The notes under the pieces: model-generated
Databases searched by the model: none
What the model saw: the letters and a program-made list of their open reading frames with translations, nothing else
Told to the model about the DNA's origin: nothing
Shown: piece after piece, positions 12,771 to 24,951 of the stretch
Position numbering within the stretch: position 1 is the first letter of the stretch
Layout of the letters: every line of letters begins with the position of its first letter
Source of the DNA: Chromera velia
Lineage: Eukaryota; Sar; Chromeraceae
DNA: 57,500 nt
Assembly: GCA_018398765.1 (NCBI GenBank)
Contig: JAHBMJ010002899.1
Coordinates: 1-57,500, forward strand
Reading direction: 5' to 3'
Translations under genes and position numbers: made by a program

Positions 12771-12978
12771 CTCAACAGACGCAACTTACGCCGAGACAGC
12801 AGGGCGACTCTCCTCCTCCCTGCGCGGGTGACCGGCAGACATGCACATGGGGTCCTCCTCTCTTGCATACACGGCGGGAACGAGAGGAGGCAGGTCTCTA
12901 TAGACCGCATGATGGGAGATCGGGCCCGCCTCTAGACCCGACCTCCCCCCCCGTTTCCTGGCTTCGGAGGAAGAGGGC

Positions 12979-13020
12979 ACTGCTTGACACAGTGGGCCTT
13001 AGACCCACAGTTCCGGCAGC
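12979..13020 (-). other. Gag CCHC zinc knuckle
   Basis: On the minus strand CRNCGSKAHCVKQC fits C-x2-C-x4-H-x4-C, the nucleocapsid zinc knuckle of LTR elements. It is preceded by a Gly/Arg-rich stretch. A run of eight G just after it probably marks a frameshift before the protease frame. Confidence 0.85.
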
Positions 13021-13399
13021 TGATATAGTTTGGATGCCCGAGAGTATTACTCTCTGGGAGGAGGGTTTCAGAGAAGAACCCGGTTGAGGGATGGGACGGA
13101 TAGGAAGGAAAGTTCGAGGGCGCTGGTTGCCCTCGGCCTCCTCCAAATCCTCCTCTACCCCCCCCTGCCCAGCCCCCTCGACCCCGATTGAACCCACCCC
13201 GAAAGTTGCTGCCTGCCTGCCCATACTGAGTCGGGGCGGCCTGTGCGAGAGACTGGGTGAGTGCGGCAATTTGGGCCTCCAGTTTGTCGAATCGGTCACT
13301 CTTCGGCTGCTCCTGCTTCTGCTTGCCCTTCGGATTTCGATTCGCGTCTGCAGCTGCGACTTGTGCCTTGCCTTTCTGCTGTGAGTGCAGAAAACAAAC

Positions 13400-14098
13400 T
13401 CAAGCGACGAGCTGGTAGTAGTCGTTGTACACAGTGGACTCCCTGGTCAAATCTAAGGAGAGAGACGGGTACAAGATGCCCAGGAAGGGCATGACTCGGG
13501 TTTGGTGCGGATGTCCAGGTTGAGAGATTCGCATGAGTTTCTCGAATGCCTCTTTGTGCGTTTTGAAGTCATCACCAGGGGCCAGTTTAAGCATAGAAAG
13601 CTCGTACACTGCCTGGTTCTTCTCGGTCTCTGTTGGGGTCCACCGGAGCAAGAAGGCATCCTTGAGTTGTTGGAAGGTCAAGCGTTTCTTGCTCTCCTGG
13701 GCTAACCACTCCCGTGTGATGGGCTTGATGAGATGCTTCTCCACGAGCATCCACCACTCTGCGTCTGTCAGGTTTGCCTTCGAAGCCTTTGCCTCAAACA
13801 TCTCCCACCACTCGACCGGACAGTCTTTGTCTGGATCAAATTCCTTCACAATTGTGCGGATGTCAAGAGACTTGAGTTTAGAGAGGTCGACATCGTCGGG
13901 ATTTTGCTGCTGCTGTTGCTGGACGGGCTGTTGGGCTTGTTGTTGGGCTTGTAGCTGGGCTTGTTGCTAGGCCTGTTGCTGGGCTTGCTGTTGTGCCATC
14001 TGAAGGTCTGCCTATGCCTGTGCCAGATCTGTCTGCAACTGTGCCAGCTGCTGCTGCAGGTTGGCAATTTGCTGCTGCAGCTGCTGGTCGTCTGCCAT
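13400..14098 (-). pseudogene. Gag (capsid) of the Ty3/gypsy element, two nonsense codons
   Basis: From an ATG at 14098 the frame starts MADDQQLQQQ and stays Gln-rich, a likely coiled coil. It then enters a Ty3-type capsid domain (KDCPVEWWEMFEAKA, then LKDAFLLRW and a run containing FKTHKEAFEKLM). Two TAG codons interrupt the Gln-rich part (14012-14014 and 13967-13969), both where CAG would fit. The frame ends at 13400, and a Gly/Arg-rich segment and zinc knuckle follow in another frame. Confidence 0.8.
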
Positions 14099-14244
14099 CT
14101 CCTCTTTGTCTTCCTCGAAGAGCTCCTGGAACCACTGATTGACTGCCTGGTTGGCTGGCAAGGAAGGGTTGAGGTAAGCCCTTCCCGATCGTGTGGTCCC
14201 AGAGATGGCTGCAACGAAAGAGAAACAGAGGCCGTGAAAAAGAA

Positions 14245-14260
14245 CGTGCTCTGTCTACCA
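14245..14260 (-). other. Candidate primer-binding site
   Basis: Seven bases inside the 5' LTR on the element strand is TGGTAGACAGAGCACG, which begins with the TGG expected to pair with a tRNA 3' CCA. It resembles but does not equal an initiator-Met PBS. The matching tRNA cannot be named from this window. Confidence 0.45.
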
Positions 14261-14267
14261 CTTTTGT

Positions 14268-14677
14268 TGGTATGGCTAGCGTGACGGCAGCATGACGACT
14301 ATCAACTTAAGTGTAAAGTCTGTGCATCCTTGGTTTGGGTCGTTCTTCCAGTTTGTTTGGACATTGCATAGAGACTGTGACGCATGGTGCTCTGGATTTT
14401 TCACCCACGTTTATTTAGATTTAATTCGGACGCTCTGTATTGCGTATGTCCAATACAGAAGGAGACTCTGTATCATCATTTCTCTATGACTTCTTTTCAT
14501 TTATTGCAATACAGTCTGTTTGTTCAATTCCGTGCAACGCAATCAAGTGTTATTTGGAAAGTGTTGCATAACTCGCGTGCGCGGCGTGCATCAATCACTT
14601 TGGTCCTCCAGAACCGCACTCCTCGCGTCCCTTCGGCCCAGAGCGCCACCCCGGCCGCTCGTCTCTGAGGCCTAACA
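14268..14677 (-). repeat. 5' LTR of the Ty3/gypsy element
   Basis: 410-bp partner of the 7971-8380 LTR. As the 5' LTR of a minus-strand element it would carry the element promoter. Confidence 0.93.
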
Positions 14678-17600
14678 ATCCTACAGACATATATCTATAC
14701 ATGACTCGGATATAGTACATCTACCGGTACATACTTTTGATCCTAGTTCTAGTCTTAGTTTTAATCCAGGGTTTAACATACAGTGAACCCGAACAGTATT
14801 TATAATAAGTTATCGGGTTTTAATTAATCAAAGTTTTGAATTACGTAACTAAGTAGTAAATACTACACAGTACAGTTAGAAATAACGAAAGTAGGATAGT
14901 TACTAGACGGCCGTTAGGCCGCCCGGTTATCAATTTTGTGGTTATGGTAGCAGTGTTCGAATGGTAGTAGTAATAGCTAAAAACAGGCATATTTGGCCAC
15001 ATTCTAAGTCAAACTTAACCAACAAAACCAATTTTTGACTAGTGAAAATCACGTTTTTAGCATTCATTAAAGCTTCATTCTAGTCAAAAATTCTTAAAAT
15101 CAATGTTCATCATTTTATGACTGAACTCTAACTAGTATATCATTATGTATAGCATGTATGATTTAAGTATTATCATTTCAGGGCTTTAAACTGCTAATGA
15201 GTCAAGTGGTCAGACTTTAAAATAGCTAGGTCTCGCAACTGTTTTTACCAGAGTTTTTCCTTGAATTACCATGGTAGTGGTACACGCCGTCAAGTCTGCT
15301 GGTTACCATTTCATGGTTACCAAACTGATGGTAACTCGCTACTGGCTAAACAGGGCCAGTAGTAACTCCTAACCATACTGTGTAGTAATTACTTAGTTAT
15401 TACTACTACGTGACTAGTTCCAGTTATGGAAACTCTAGGCTATTAAACCACATTTTAATAAATATAAACTATAACTTGAAGCCCTAGTGCTAGGAAAAGG
15501 TTCAAGGTTTAAGATTCAAAGTTCACTTCGAAGTAATAAACCTGAATCAGGTTCAAAAACGGGTTCACTTTTAATTAATAGAAACCTCATTTTTTTGTGT
15601 TATTTTATATCTTTAAATTAGGTTTTAATGCATTTTTAGAACGTTTTATTATAGAATCTATGCCTTAGTAGTGTTTTTAAATAGTTTAAATCAATATTTA
15701 AGCTCACATTAGGTGCTAGTCTCAAGTTATTCACTGTTTATAGTCGAAAATTAGTAATCAAAAAAGCCTGAAAAAATTGGAAAATACCATAATTAAATTT
15801 ATATGATCGTATCAATTATGACAATTTAGTCAACATAAGACCATCACAGCATTTCTTTCTTTCTTTCATCTGCTCACCGGTTGCCCCGCGGCCCCCGCTC
15901 TCCCCCTCCCTCTCCGTACACCGCCGCCTCTTTGATATGCTACTCCCAGCCCAGCCTGACATATGATGCTGACATATGCTGACATGCGTCTGTCCGACAC
16001 AATAGATTGAACCGGCTGGGAACAGTTGCTGTGCGCGTGGCTCCAGCTCCTTATTTCACCTATATGGGCCACGGGTGGCACAGGCCTGGCTAGCCTTGTG
16101 CCAGTGGCCGCGCGTGTGGCCTCCAAAACAGGTTTAAAACAGGTTCAACAGGTTCAAAACAGGTTCAACAGGTTCACTTTTTCAGATTTGAACCTTTTCT
16201 CAATGAACCTTTTCCCAGCCCTAATAAGCCCGAGCTGAGTAATTCAGTTAGTCTAAAGCATCCCTCACTAAAATAACCTTGGCCAGGCTAAAACTTGGAA
16301 ACCAAAATATATATTACTACGCCGTTCAAAAATGTATGCAGTCTTTCTCCAAACAATGATTCAAAAAATATATTTTAGTTTAATACAGAGCTTATATATA
16401 TTATTCAGTCGTTAAAAAAAAAAAAAAACTTATGAAAAATAAATACTTAAACGTTGCATGTAAAAGAATTACACTAGGAATTAAATACTTAATATTTAGT
16501 CTTAAAAAATAAATCTATGTTGTATCTTTTTTTCTCCGAGTCATCAGCATACCTAGCATCATACTCAAGCGTCACTCATGCATGAAGCACTGGCAACGTC
16601 ACTCATACGCAAGCACGCCCTACCCTAAACCCTGCCACAAATGGAAGAGTTTGAAAAGAACTATAGTTGTTGAGGTAGTTGCCACGCTGAGGTCCATCAT
16701 TTAAGAATCTGCCTTACATGTTGTAACTACAAGTTGCCAAAAGCTAGACGCCTATTGTGGGCCAAATCGGATGGCGATGCCAAACTCGTCACTTGACGTC
16801 CTGCATCCAATGAAGTTGAAATCAAATAGACATACATGCAGGTTGTTTAAGATAATCAATTTGATATGCATGCAGTTGAAAAACAATTAGCATACGATCT
16901 CATTCTTGAAGATGCACGTGTTACTACGTGGCACTGCCACGCTTTCTACTGCCATGCACGTATCTGATGCACTCAGACTACCCCCCCTATGCAGCCACCT
17001 ATCATATATCATACGGCTAACTGTTATTCTATTGATATTGAATCGTGATCGATCACTCAATTATGAACCTTTCTCTAGACCTTTCTGCATATGAGGGAGA
17101 TGCAGCAGGTTCGAACGGCATGGAATCCAGAATGAAAAAAAAAAGGGGGAAGGCTCTTAGTCTCCTGAGAAGAGACATATAATCAATGGAACAAGCTCCG
17201 AGGCAGACTGACCTAGCCGTACACGATGTTTTCAGAGAATCTTTAACCACATGCCAGGGGGGCCTGTAGTTTGATGTGCTAGTTGAGGTTAGCTTGTAAA
17301 CTTGCAGGAGAGGGAAAGAATCAAAAGCAAAAATCGGATCGAGGGTAGGCGATAGGAGAAGGAACTGAAGAATGATCAAAATGAAGGACGCCGTATGCAA
17401 AGGTCAGAATTCAGCAGGCCGCATCCATCTTCTTCATTCACCCTAAAGACTCCGTTTCTTGCCTCCCACTCCAGACCCAAACATATATATTCAGAGCCAT
17501 CTAAATGGTCTGAAAGATCAAAAGACATCGATCTGTGCATTGCCAAGAATGATGCGAATGACAGATCTCTACTTGTATTGGTAACGGATTGAGGCTGGGT

Positions 17601-18135
17601 GTTTTCAAAAAGTTTGTGTAAATTATAAGGGAATGGACTCGTCACTCTGCTTTGATATGAATAGCAAGAGAGTAGACATGGCAACTGTATAGACTAGCAA
17701 CTGGAAGGAAGGAAAAAGAATGGCTAACCCTTCTTCTTCATGGAATCATTAATCCTTGTTTCCAAACTGCAAGTGGACTAAAAAATGCAACCATACAAAA
17801 GAAGAAGGGCAAACACAAAGCAAGATGGCAATAAAGATTGCACTCTTTGAGGTCGAATATTGTTTAAGGTAAGACACATGGATGGATTGCTGACTGTGGC
17901 TCCGTTCGCAGCGGCTGTACAGAGCGGCTGCATACAAGAGAAAAGAGAAACCGAGATTGGTTGAACACCAAAGAAGGGAGAGAAGCTTCTGAATCAAAGA
18001 CCTAATTGAAGAACAAACTCAAGAAACGGGCCCAGGTATAAAAGCCGAAAGCGAGACAGCTTTCAGAAATGTTAAAGAAACATTCCAGACGACGGTTACC
18101 GTTCCATTGTGTTTGCCTATTTCTTCAGTTGACAA
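14678..18135. other. AT-rich intergenic DNA, no gene supported
   Basis: Long AT-rich sequence with only short, unconvincing frames. A small direct repeat of an AACAGGTTC-type unit sits at about 16127-16176. A GC-richer island lies near 15880-16130. I see no exon homology. Confidence 0.5.
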
Positions 18136-18555
18136 TACCTCCCTGAACCTAATGTCCACTTGAATGGTGGGGCCGCATTTTTAGATAGGCTTGAACGCCC
18201 ACGCCGCAGGCGTGGGCGGTGTCTTGAAAGGCAGCATGCAGCTGCATGCTAGAGAATCGCAGCTGTATACATGTTCACCCGTCTTCCGAATTGCAAATGT
18301 ATCTAAACAACCCTGAAGAAAAAAAGATCGACGAGGTTGACGGACTTTCAGATTTTTCGTTTAATTACCTCTCGTTTAAAGGCAATATATCGATTTATTT
18401 ATACTAATTTATACGTTATTATTTTTTAATTTTTTTTTATATTCTTTGAATGAGATTTGCTAGGCCGCAAATTTGAATAGACTTGATTGGCCGTGCCACA
18501 GGCGCGGACGATCTTGATATTTTTTTTTCAAGTGGACATTAGGTTCAAGGAGGTC
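18136..18555. mobile_element. TIR element (MITE-like) copy A, 420 bp
   Basis: About 25-30 bp terminal inverted repeats (ACCTCCCTGAACCTAATG at the left and its complement at the right) are flanked by an 8-bp duplication with one mismatch (GTTGACAA, 18128-18135; GTTAACAA, 18556-18563). Inside is a perfect 9-bp stem hairpin with a GCA loop (18197-18217). There is no transposase frame, so it is non-autonomous. It shares termini and internal hairpin style with 41599-41832 and 42112-42347. Confidence 0.82.
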
Positions 18556-19983
18556 GTTAACAAGGAAATCAATGAATGGATCTGGTCTTACAGTCATAGA
18601 GAAGATATATATATAGTATGTACTCGATCGGCGACGCGCAAGAAGAAAACTGTGTTATAGAGACGAGAAGAAAAGAGAAAGATACACGTAGACTGGGTCC
18701 CATTGGGTCGAGGTAAGCTAAGTCAAAGAAATCTGCGAAAAAGTTGATTCCAGTTGAAGCCAAAGGAAGAGAATGAACAAAATAGGTGCATTTAAAATCA
18801 AAGCAGATCGACCCAAGAGATTGAGAACAACCTGTTGCCTAACTGGAGCGTTACAGACTGTCAACAGAAAAAAGGCCTGATTGACCAAAAAGAACAGAGA
18901 ACAAAGCATACGCAAGATATGCTCACCTGAGCAACTGCTGCGCCTGTTAGTTATGGTTAGAGAGGTTGAAGTCCAACCGGGTGAGCTGCATACAGTACAC
19001 AGATTACGCGTGCATGCACTGTAGAAGTGCAGTCGTTGCTTGCTTAGATCTGGAAAGCAAATTGCGAAGGGGCTAGAAGTCACAAAAAACGGAAAAATAA
19101 GTTCATTATGAAGAGAGAGCGCTAGCCTAAGGGACGACAGAGGCTAGAACACTCAGAGAAGAGACAACGGGTGACGGCGCCCTTCTTACCAACACCCGTA
19201 TATGTCGTTCTCCACTGTTGAAGATGCCGCCGATGCAAAAAGAGGAGGGGGGAGGGGGGAAGGAAACAAGACACAGGGAAGGGATTAAGTCCATGTGACA
19301 ACTTCTTTTTCATTATCCTGGTATTAAACTGTTGATTCTCAGAATCTTAATGATAAAGATGCCATCTTGAGTATTTAATTACTGATTCTCAGTAAAAAGA
19401 TGCCATCTCTATTTATTAGACTAGCAATCACACTCTTTGTCATATGTCAGCAGCTCTAAGTCACTGCCCTGATAGGGGAAAAGACAGAGTGCGACATCAA
19501 AAGTGAAGTGGAGGAAAGGGAGGGAAACGATGAGATGGCAAAACGGCAGCGCGAATGCTGACTGCGAGATGGGAGATGAGATGACGGTATAAGATGGGAG
19601 ATCAGCCCACAAGGTGGAGGTAAGTTACTGATAATTGAGCCATGCGGGTGCGGGCGCATCGTCGCCAAGTATCATGCATATTGCCGCCGCTTAAGATCTG
19701 TATACTAATTATAAGACTGTATACTAACTATATACATACGCAGGTGATCGATTGACTATTCAATGTGATCCGTTCGCGGCACAGGCTAGACCTGTGCGGG
19801 CCGGCCAGGGAGCTCTGATGCATCTAGGCGCTTTCCCTGCAAGCCGCACGTCGGATATTCGGCATTGGGGCAGGAAACCAATCCTCCGGACATTAATCCT
19901 AATCCTAATCCTAATAAAACTATTTGAAGTCTATTTGATAGAACTTGTTACAGAAGCTCAAAGCTTAAACGCTTTCAATCATA

Positions 19984-20402
19984 AGGTTCAAAGAGACGAC
20001 TGTGTTTTACATTAGCTCAGTCTTTATATAATCAAATTAAGGGTTTATAAGGTTCAAAGAGATTCGTATTTTTAATATTAGATCAGAGCTTATAACCGGT
20101 TCCATAACATTCAGAGGGACTAATACATTTGACATTAGCTCAGGGTTTATGTAATTAAAGGGTTTCATAGGTAAATTTTTAAAGAGATTAATATGTTATA
20201 AACATCGGGCCTGAATCGCCTGATCTGATGTAGTAAAACAGTCTTACAACGTTCAAAGAGACTAATGCGTTTGACATTAGCTCAGACTCCTCAGAAATGC
20301 TCAGAGCTTATATAATTAAAGAGTTTCATAGCGTTCAAACTGACTAGTGTTTTTGTATGATATTAACTCGTGCAGAGCTTATGTAATTGACTTATTTCAT
20401 AC
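19984..20402. repeat. Degenerate tandem repeat, about 65-80 bp unit
   Basis: Roughly six diverged copies each start near GTTCAAAGAGACTAATG, pass through TTTGACATTAGCTCAG and end near CTTATATAATTAAAGGG. Starts fall near 19984, 20049, 20107, 20172, 20248 and 20331. Confidence 0.65.
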
Positions 20403-20816
20403 TATGTCCCTTGTTTCTCTTCTGCCCACGCACAGCCCTGTCCAGCTGTACTCGAGATTTCAAAAGCTGTAAAAGGCTGGAAGGATCCCTGCCGATAGAA
20501 CGAATCCTGCATTCATACCTCGGCCAGCACAGCAAAGCGTGAAGTGATTTTTTGTGGGACTGCGTGTGTCCATGCCAACCCCACTTCCAACTGCTTTTCT
20601 CGCTGCATGATTTTGACGACTTACCATTATTGAACCTTTCATCTACCAATCCACTCAACATTTCCCTCATCCACCCATCCACCCACGCACGAATCCACAC
20701 GTGAAGTCGCTTGTTCCTGACCAACAAGCTCACCCAACCCCTCTCCCACCCACCTGCGAATCGCTCAGTGTCTCATTGACTCAACCAATCAACAATCATT
20801 AGGTGACTGCCCCACA

Positions 20817-20913
20817 AATCATGCATGAAAAGAGAAAAAAGAATCTCACTTACGAATCGTGCATGAAAAGAGAAAAAACTCACTTACGAATCATGCATGA
20901 ACAGAGAAAAAAT
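20817..20913. repeat. Short tandem repeat, three 34-38 bp units
   Basis: Three copies of AATCATGCATGAAAAGAGAA followed by CTCACTTACG start at 20817, 20855 and 20889; the third is truncated. Confidence 0.8.
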
Positions 20914-21023
20914 AAACACATCTAGAAGAAAGACGGAAAGATGGTCTACTGATCTTACAATCGACTGTCGCCCACGAGGTCTCCTGGCCAGAAAGACAAG
21001 CAGATCAATTTTCATTATGCGTA

Positions 21024-21846
21024 TTATGAGCGTCTTTTCAAAGCAAAAAAGTAGAATACAGAGAAATTGTTCTGCAAATCGACGACCTGTCTGCCCACCT
21101 TCAGATCGATAGTCACCGATTTGGCCTCAAATTCCGTCCCCTCTATTCTCAGAAGCAGGTCTGCCCAGTAGGACTGGAAGCCGTTCGCCTCCATTCGTAA
21201 TTCCCCTACCAGACGCTGACCAGCATTGACTGCGAGAGGCTTCGTGAGCAGAAGCCTCATCTGGTACCTGCAGCGTCATCGGCAGAGCAGATACTGCAGG
21301 CAATAATGATGGTCACACAAAGCAACCTGCATGTGGTGTGTGTGTGTGTGGCATCTCAAAAAGCCTGCGAACGCATGAGTTGGTCGACAAAAGGGGTGTG
21401 TGCATGGGCCCCTCTCCCCTCTCTATGGAGGGAAGGGTTCCTCGGAGTCTCCGCATACTTAATCACGAGCAACCAAGGGCATCTGTCTGTCTTCTTGGTT
21501 GAGCGATGCACTGCACCTATCTGATAGATAGCAACATTGCCTGCACAAATCTCGTTTCCCGAAGCACGTGAAAAACCTTCCATTGGGACCTTCATACGGA
21601 GAGCGTCTTTTCTGTTTGCCCTCCCCGCACTGTCCGTTTAATTACATCACTGCTTTGTTCGGTGTCCCACCTTGTTTGCTTTGTTTGACCTGCGCTTGAT
21701 CGCCCTTCTTGTCGACAAGAAAGGACTGACTGACCAATGAGTTGGAGGACACCCAGGAGCTGTGGAGAAACCGACAGAACTGCTTCCTCCCTCGAAGAAG
21801 ATGTCAAACCAGACTGTACCAAACATGTACATTCATTTGCGCACAC

Positions 21847-21886
<40 letters not shown>

Positions 21887-21952
21887 GACACACACACACC
21901 ACGCACGCACACACATATACACACATGCATATACACGCACACACGCACACGC

Positions 21953-21991
<39 letters not shown>

Positions 21992-22033
21992 CACACACGC
22001 ACACACACACACACACACACGCATACACGCACA

Positions 22034-22085
<52 letters not shown>

Positions 22086-24840
22086 CACACATGCACAGAG
22101 GACAGGTAGGCTAGAGAGAGGGAGAGAGAGAGAGAGAGAAATAAATGCGAAGAACACACACACCCGTACATTTGGTCTGCTGAAGGCCGCCAAGATAATC
22201 GCATACAACTCGCAGAGGGGGGAGAATCTTGGTCGCTCCATGAATTCTCTCTCAGCACGTTTCTTCAAATCGCAGCGACGTTGGAGGGAAAGGGTGACAG
22301 GAGACCACCGCACAAAACAAGGCACGAGCCGGTTATCTAATAAGTCAGTCCAGTTCCTCAATGGCAAGCACGAGCCGACCAGAAGTCGGCGCCGCTTCTC
22401 CAGCCAGACACGGGTAGGAAATAATTCGAAGCAATTCGAGTCACTGGAGGATGCTGAAAAAGCAAAACAGGAAAACCAAGACTGTGTGCCAACGAAAACC
22501 TCTGAGGCATGCCAAACCAAGTACACTGCCTGACCGACTGACTAACGCACCAGCCACCCCATGTACGAGCGCTGTGTGCCGGATCTCGAAGTCGAATTCA
22601 AAGAGCAGCTGCAGAGAGACACGCAAGGGCTGGCCAGTCAGTCTGTGAGTCTCTTCGTGTGTGTCAGCATGTAGACGGATTCCGTCATGCGGAAGGAATC
22701 GCACACACAGAGCCGTACAAACGCAAAGAGCAAGGGAGGCGGGGATTTGAAAACGAGAAGCTTCGAGGCAGCGCTAGGCAGCCAGCAGGGGACCAACCGA
22801 GTGAAGTTCCTCCGTTTACTTTCATACAGAAGCGCTCTGCATGCATAAACGCATAAACGCATATGAAAGTAAACGCATAAACGCAAGCAGGGGACCAACC
22901 GAGTGAAGTTCCTCAGCTCTCAGTGACCGAAAGTCGAAGCCTCTCGTCAGAGGGTCCGAGAGGATGCTCAGAGGGTCTAGATAGTCTGCAGGAAGCACGC
23001 AGAATAATTGACACACAGGCATAAAGACGCTCAGAGATGAAGATAGGCAGACATACGCTGGAGAGTGGGAGTAAGCCAGCGTGGTCGCGCAGGGCACGAG
23101 TCGTTTAATTGTCATATTTTTGATGTCGTTCCAGCGAGGAGACGTGCATATCTCCGATGCAGGGAGAAAAAAGAAGAGAGTTCGAGATCGGAAACGCGTA
23201 TCCAAAGGATTGTACGCATACAAGGGACAGCCGCTCTTACTTCAATCTTCTGCGTCAAAGTTCAACTTGCAACGGCAAATGTAGTGCAGCGAGACCGTTC
23301 GATACGGTTCAAGATCTGTTCGAGATTTTCCCTTCTCCCTCTACAGACATACAAAATGTTTATGAAAAAAGTGTTGTGAACTAGTCTGCTCTCAATTTAT
23401 TACTCAGAGAGGCCCACGAAAGCGCATATCTTTTGTGCACATTTCAGCACACCGACCGCAAACGGGTTGTCTGAAGACTTCTCTCAAGGACCTCTCGGTG
23501 AGACCAGTCATGTCGATCCCATGGAAGTCAGAAGCAGACTCCCAAAATTCAACTTTCCTCCGTAACTCGGCGTAGAGCGTCTGGGTGCCAAAAAGGCGTT
23601 CGGCGGGGAGAGACAGACAGAAAGGAGGATTTCTGTAGAGGAGAGACACGTTGGTAGAAAAGGAGTGTGTTTCTACAAATGAATTGCTACTCGCATCGCA
23701 GAGAGCGCACCAAGAGGCGGATTTGATCCTCAATATTTCTCTCATTGTCAGGACAGACATGGGCGCGGACTTCGATCGTGAGATTCTGTCTGTCTGTGGG
23801 TGCGCTCACAACATCTCACAAAAGGAACGGCAACAGAAAACAAGACGGAAAGGAACATACAACAGTTCAGGCCAGAGAGAAGAAGGGATTGGAAGAACTT
23901 CCCAGGAAAGCAGACGACAGACCGAGTCTGAGAAAGGTGCAAAGCTGAGACTTGCACGACTCGGCAGCATCGTCCCTGCATGCATATACGCAGAAGGAGG
24001 AAGAAAGAAAGTAGGCAAATTAAGCGTGAACCACTTTCTTGCTTTGTCTGCATTTGTGTCTGTCTCTACAGAATGCCCCTGTATCGATCGTTGCTGTCCT
24101 TCCTCAAATTACTCGAACACACTGCATACATCTGCTTCAAGATTCGGGATGATGAAAATCACACATTAATTCTGCATAGCGTTCGGACGACTCAATTCCA
24201 GAAGCGAGTCTGTCGATGCATGTATGTGTATGTGTATCCAGAGAAGAGACGTCCATATGTGCATTTTGCCAAATGATAAAAACAGAAAACATGTGTAACA
24301 AGAAGTGCACGTGTTCGCATGGTTGGCCCACCGTTCGGTTTCAGAAATTTATCCCTTGCCGTGAGGTAGGTCTCGACCATTCTCTCATTGAAGAGAGCAA
24401 CGCCGATGGGTTCGCTGATCAGAGTGTCGACCTTGGACTCGATCTGTTTTCTTTGTTTTCGCTTTGTTTCTTTGCCCTCGCTTCGGCTCTCTCCTTGTGA
24501 ACACGCTGCAGGGTCGATAGAAGCATCTACCTCTGCGCTCATGTGACTAGAGAGAACATACGTGCAGTTTTGATCTTTATGTTACCTCCACTCGCAGACT
24601 CACTTGACTTTGCGCCACTTGCTTGTACACAGGGCAGACACATGCGCATCTGCTGACTTGCTTGCTGCAAATTCCTCCCTTCTTCAATTCGGCATCACAG
24701 TAAGCACAAGGACGTGCAACTTGGTCATCCATCAGCCTGCCTGGTTGGTGATTGATCCGGGGGCGCGAAAGGAGTTTTTAGCGACGGGAAAGCAGGGACG
24801 AAACAAAACTGAAAGGAGCACTCCACACAAAGAAAGAAAG

Positions 24841-24915
<75 letters not shown>

Positions 24916-24916
24916 G

Positions 24917-24951
<35 letters not shown>

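Larger units (their letters stand above)
7971..14677 (-). mobile_element. Ty3/gypsy LTR retrotransposon, full-length but decayed
   Basis: Two direct 410-bp repeats (7971-8380 and 14268-14677) bound a minus-strand internal region in the order gag, zinc knuckle, protease, RT, RNase H, integrase and chromodomain-like tail, which is Ty3/gypsy (chromovirus-like) order. The LTRs read TG...CA on the element strand. By hand count they differ at about 15 positions, nearly all transitions, or roughly 3.7 percent. Stops, a frameshift and lost catalytic residues make it non-autonomous now. No clean 4-6 bp target-site duplication is visible; instead a 16-bp direct repeat flanks the element at a few bases' distance. 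Confidence 0.93.
18564..21023. other. AT-rich intergenic DNA with degenerate tandem repeats
   Basis: No gene is supported. Two tandem arrays are listed separately (19984-20402 and 20817-20913). The right end meets the 3' end of the methyltransferase gene. Confidence 0.5.

Noticed and set aside
20392-20733. 113-codon minus frame with Trp-rich text
   Set aside because: No homology, no splice context and a neighbouring AT-rich repeat; indistinguishable from chance.
21592-22533. Cys/Val and Thr/His-rich frames on both strands
   Set aside because: Produced by the CA repeat; neither strand has splice or homology support except the short methyltransferase exons.
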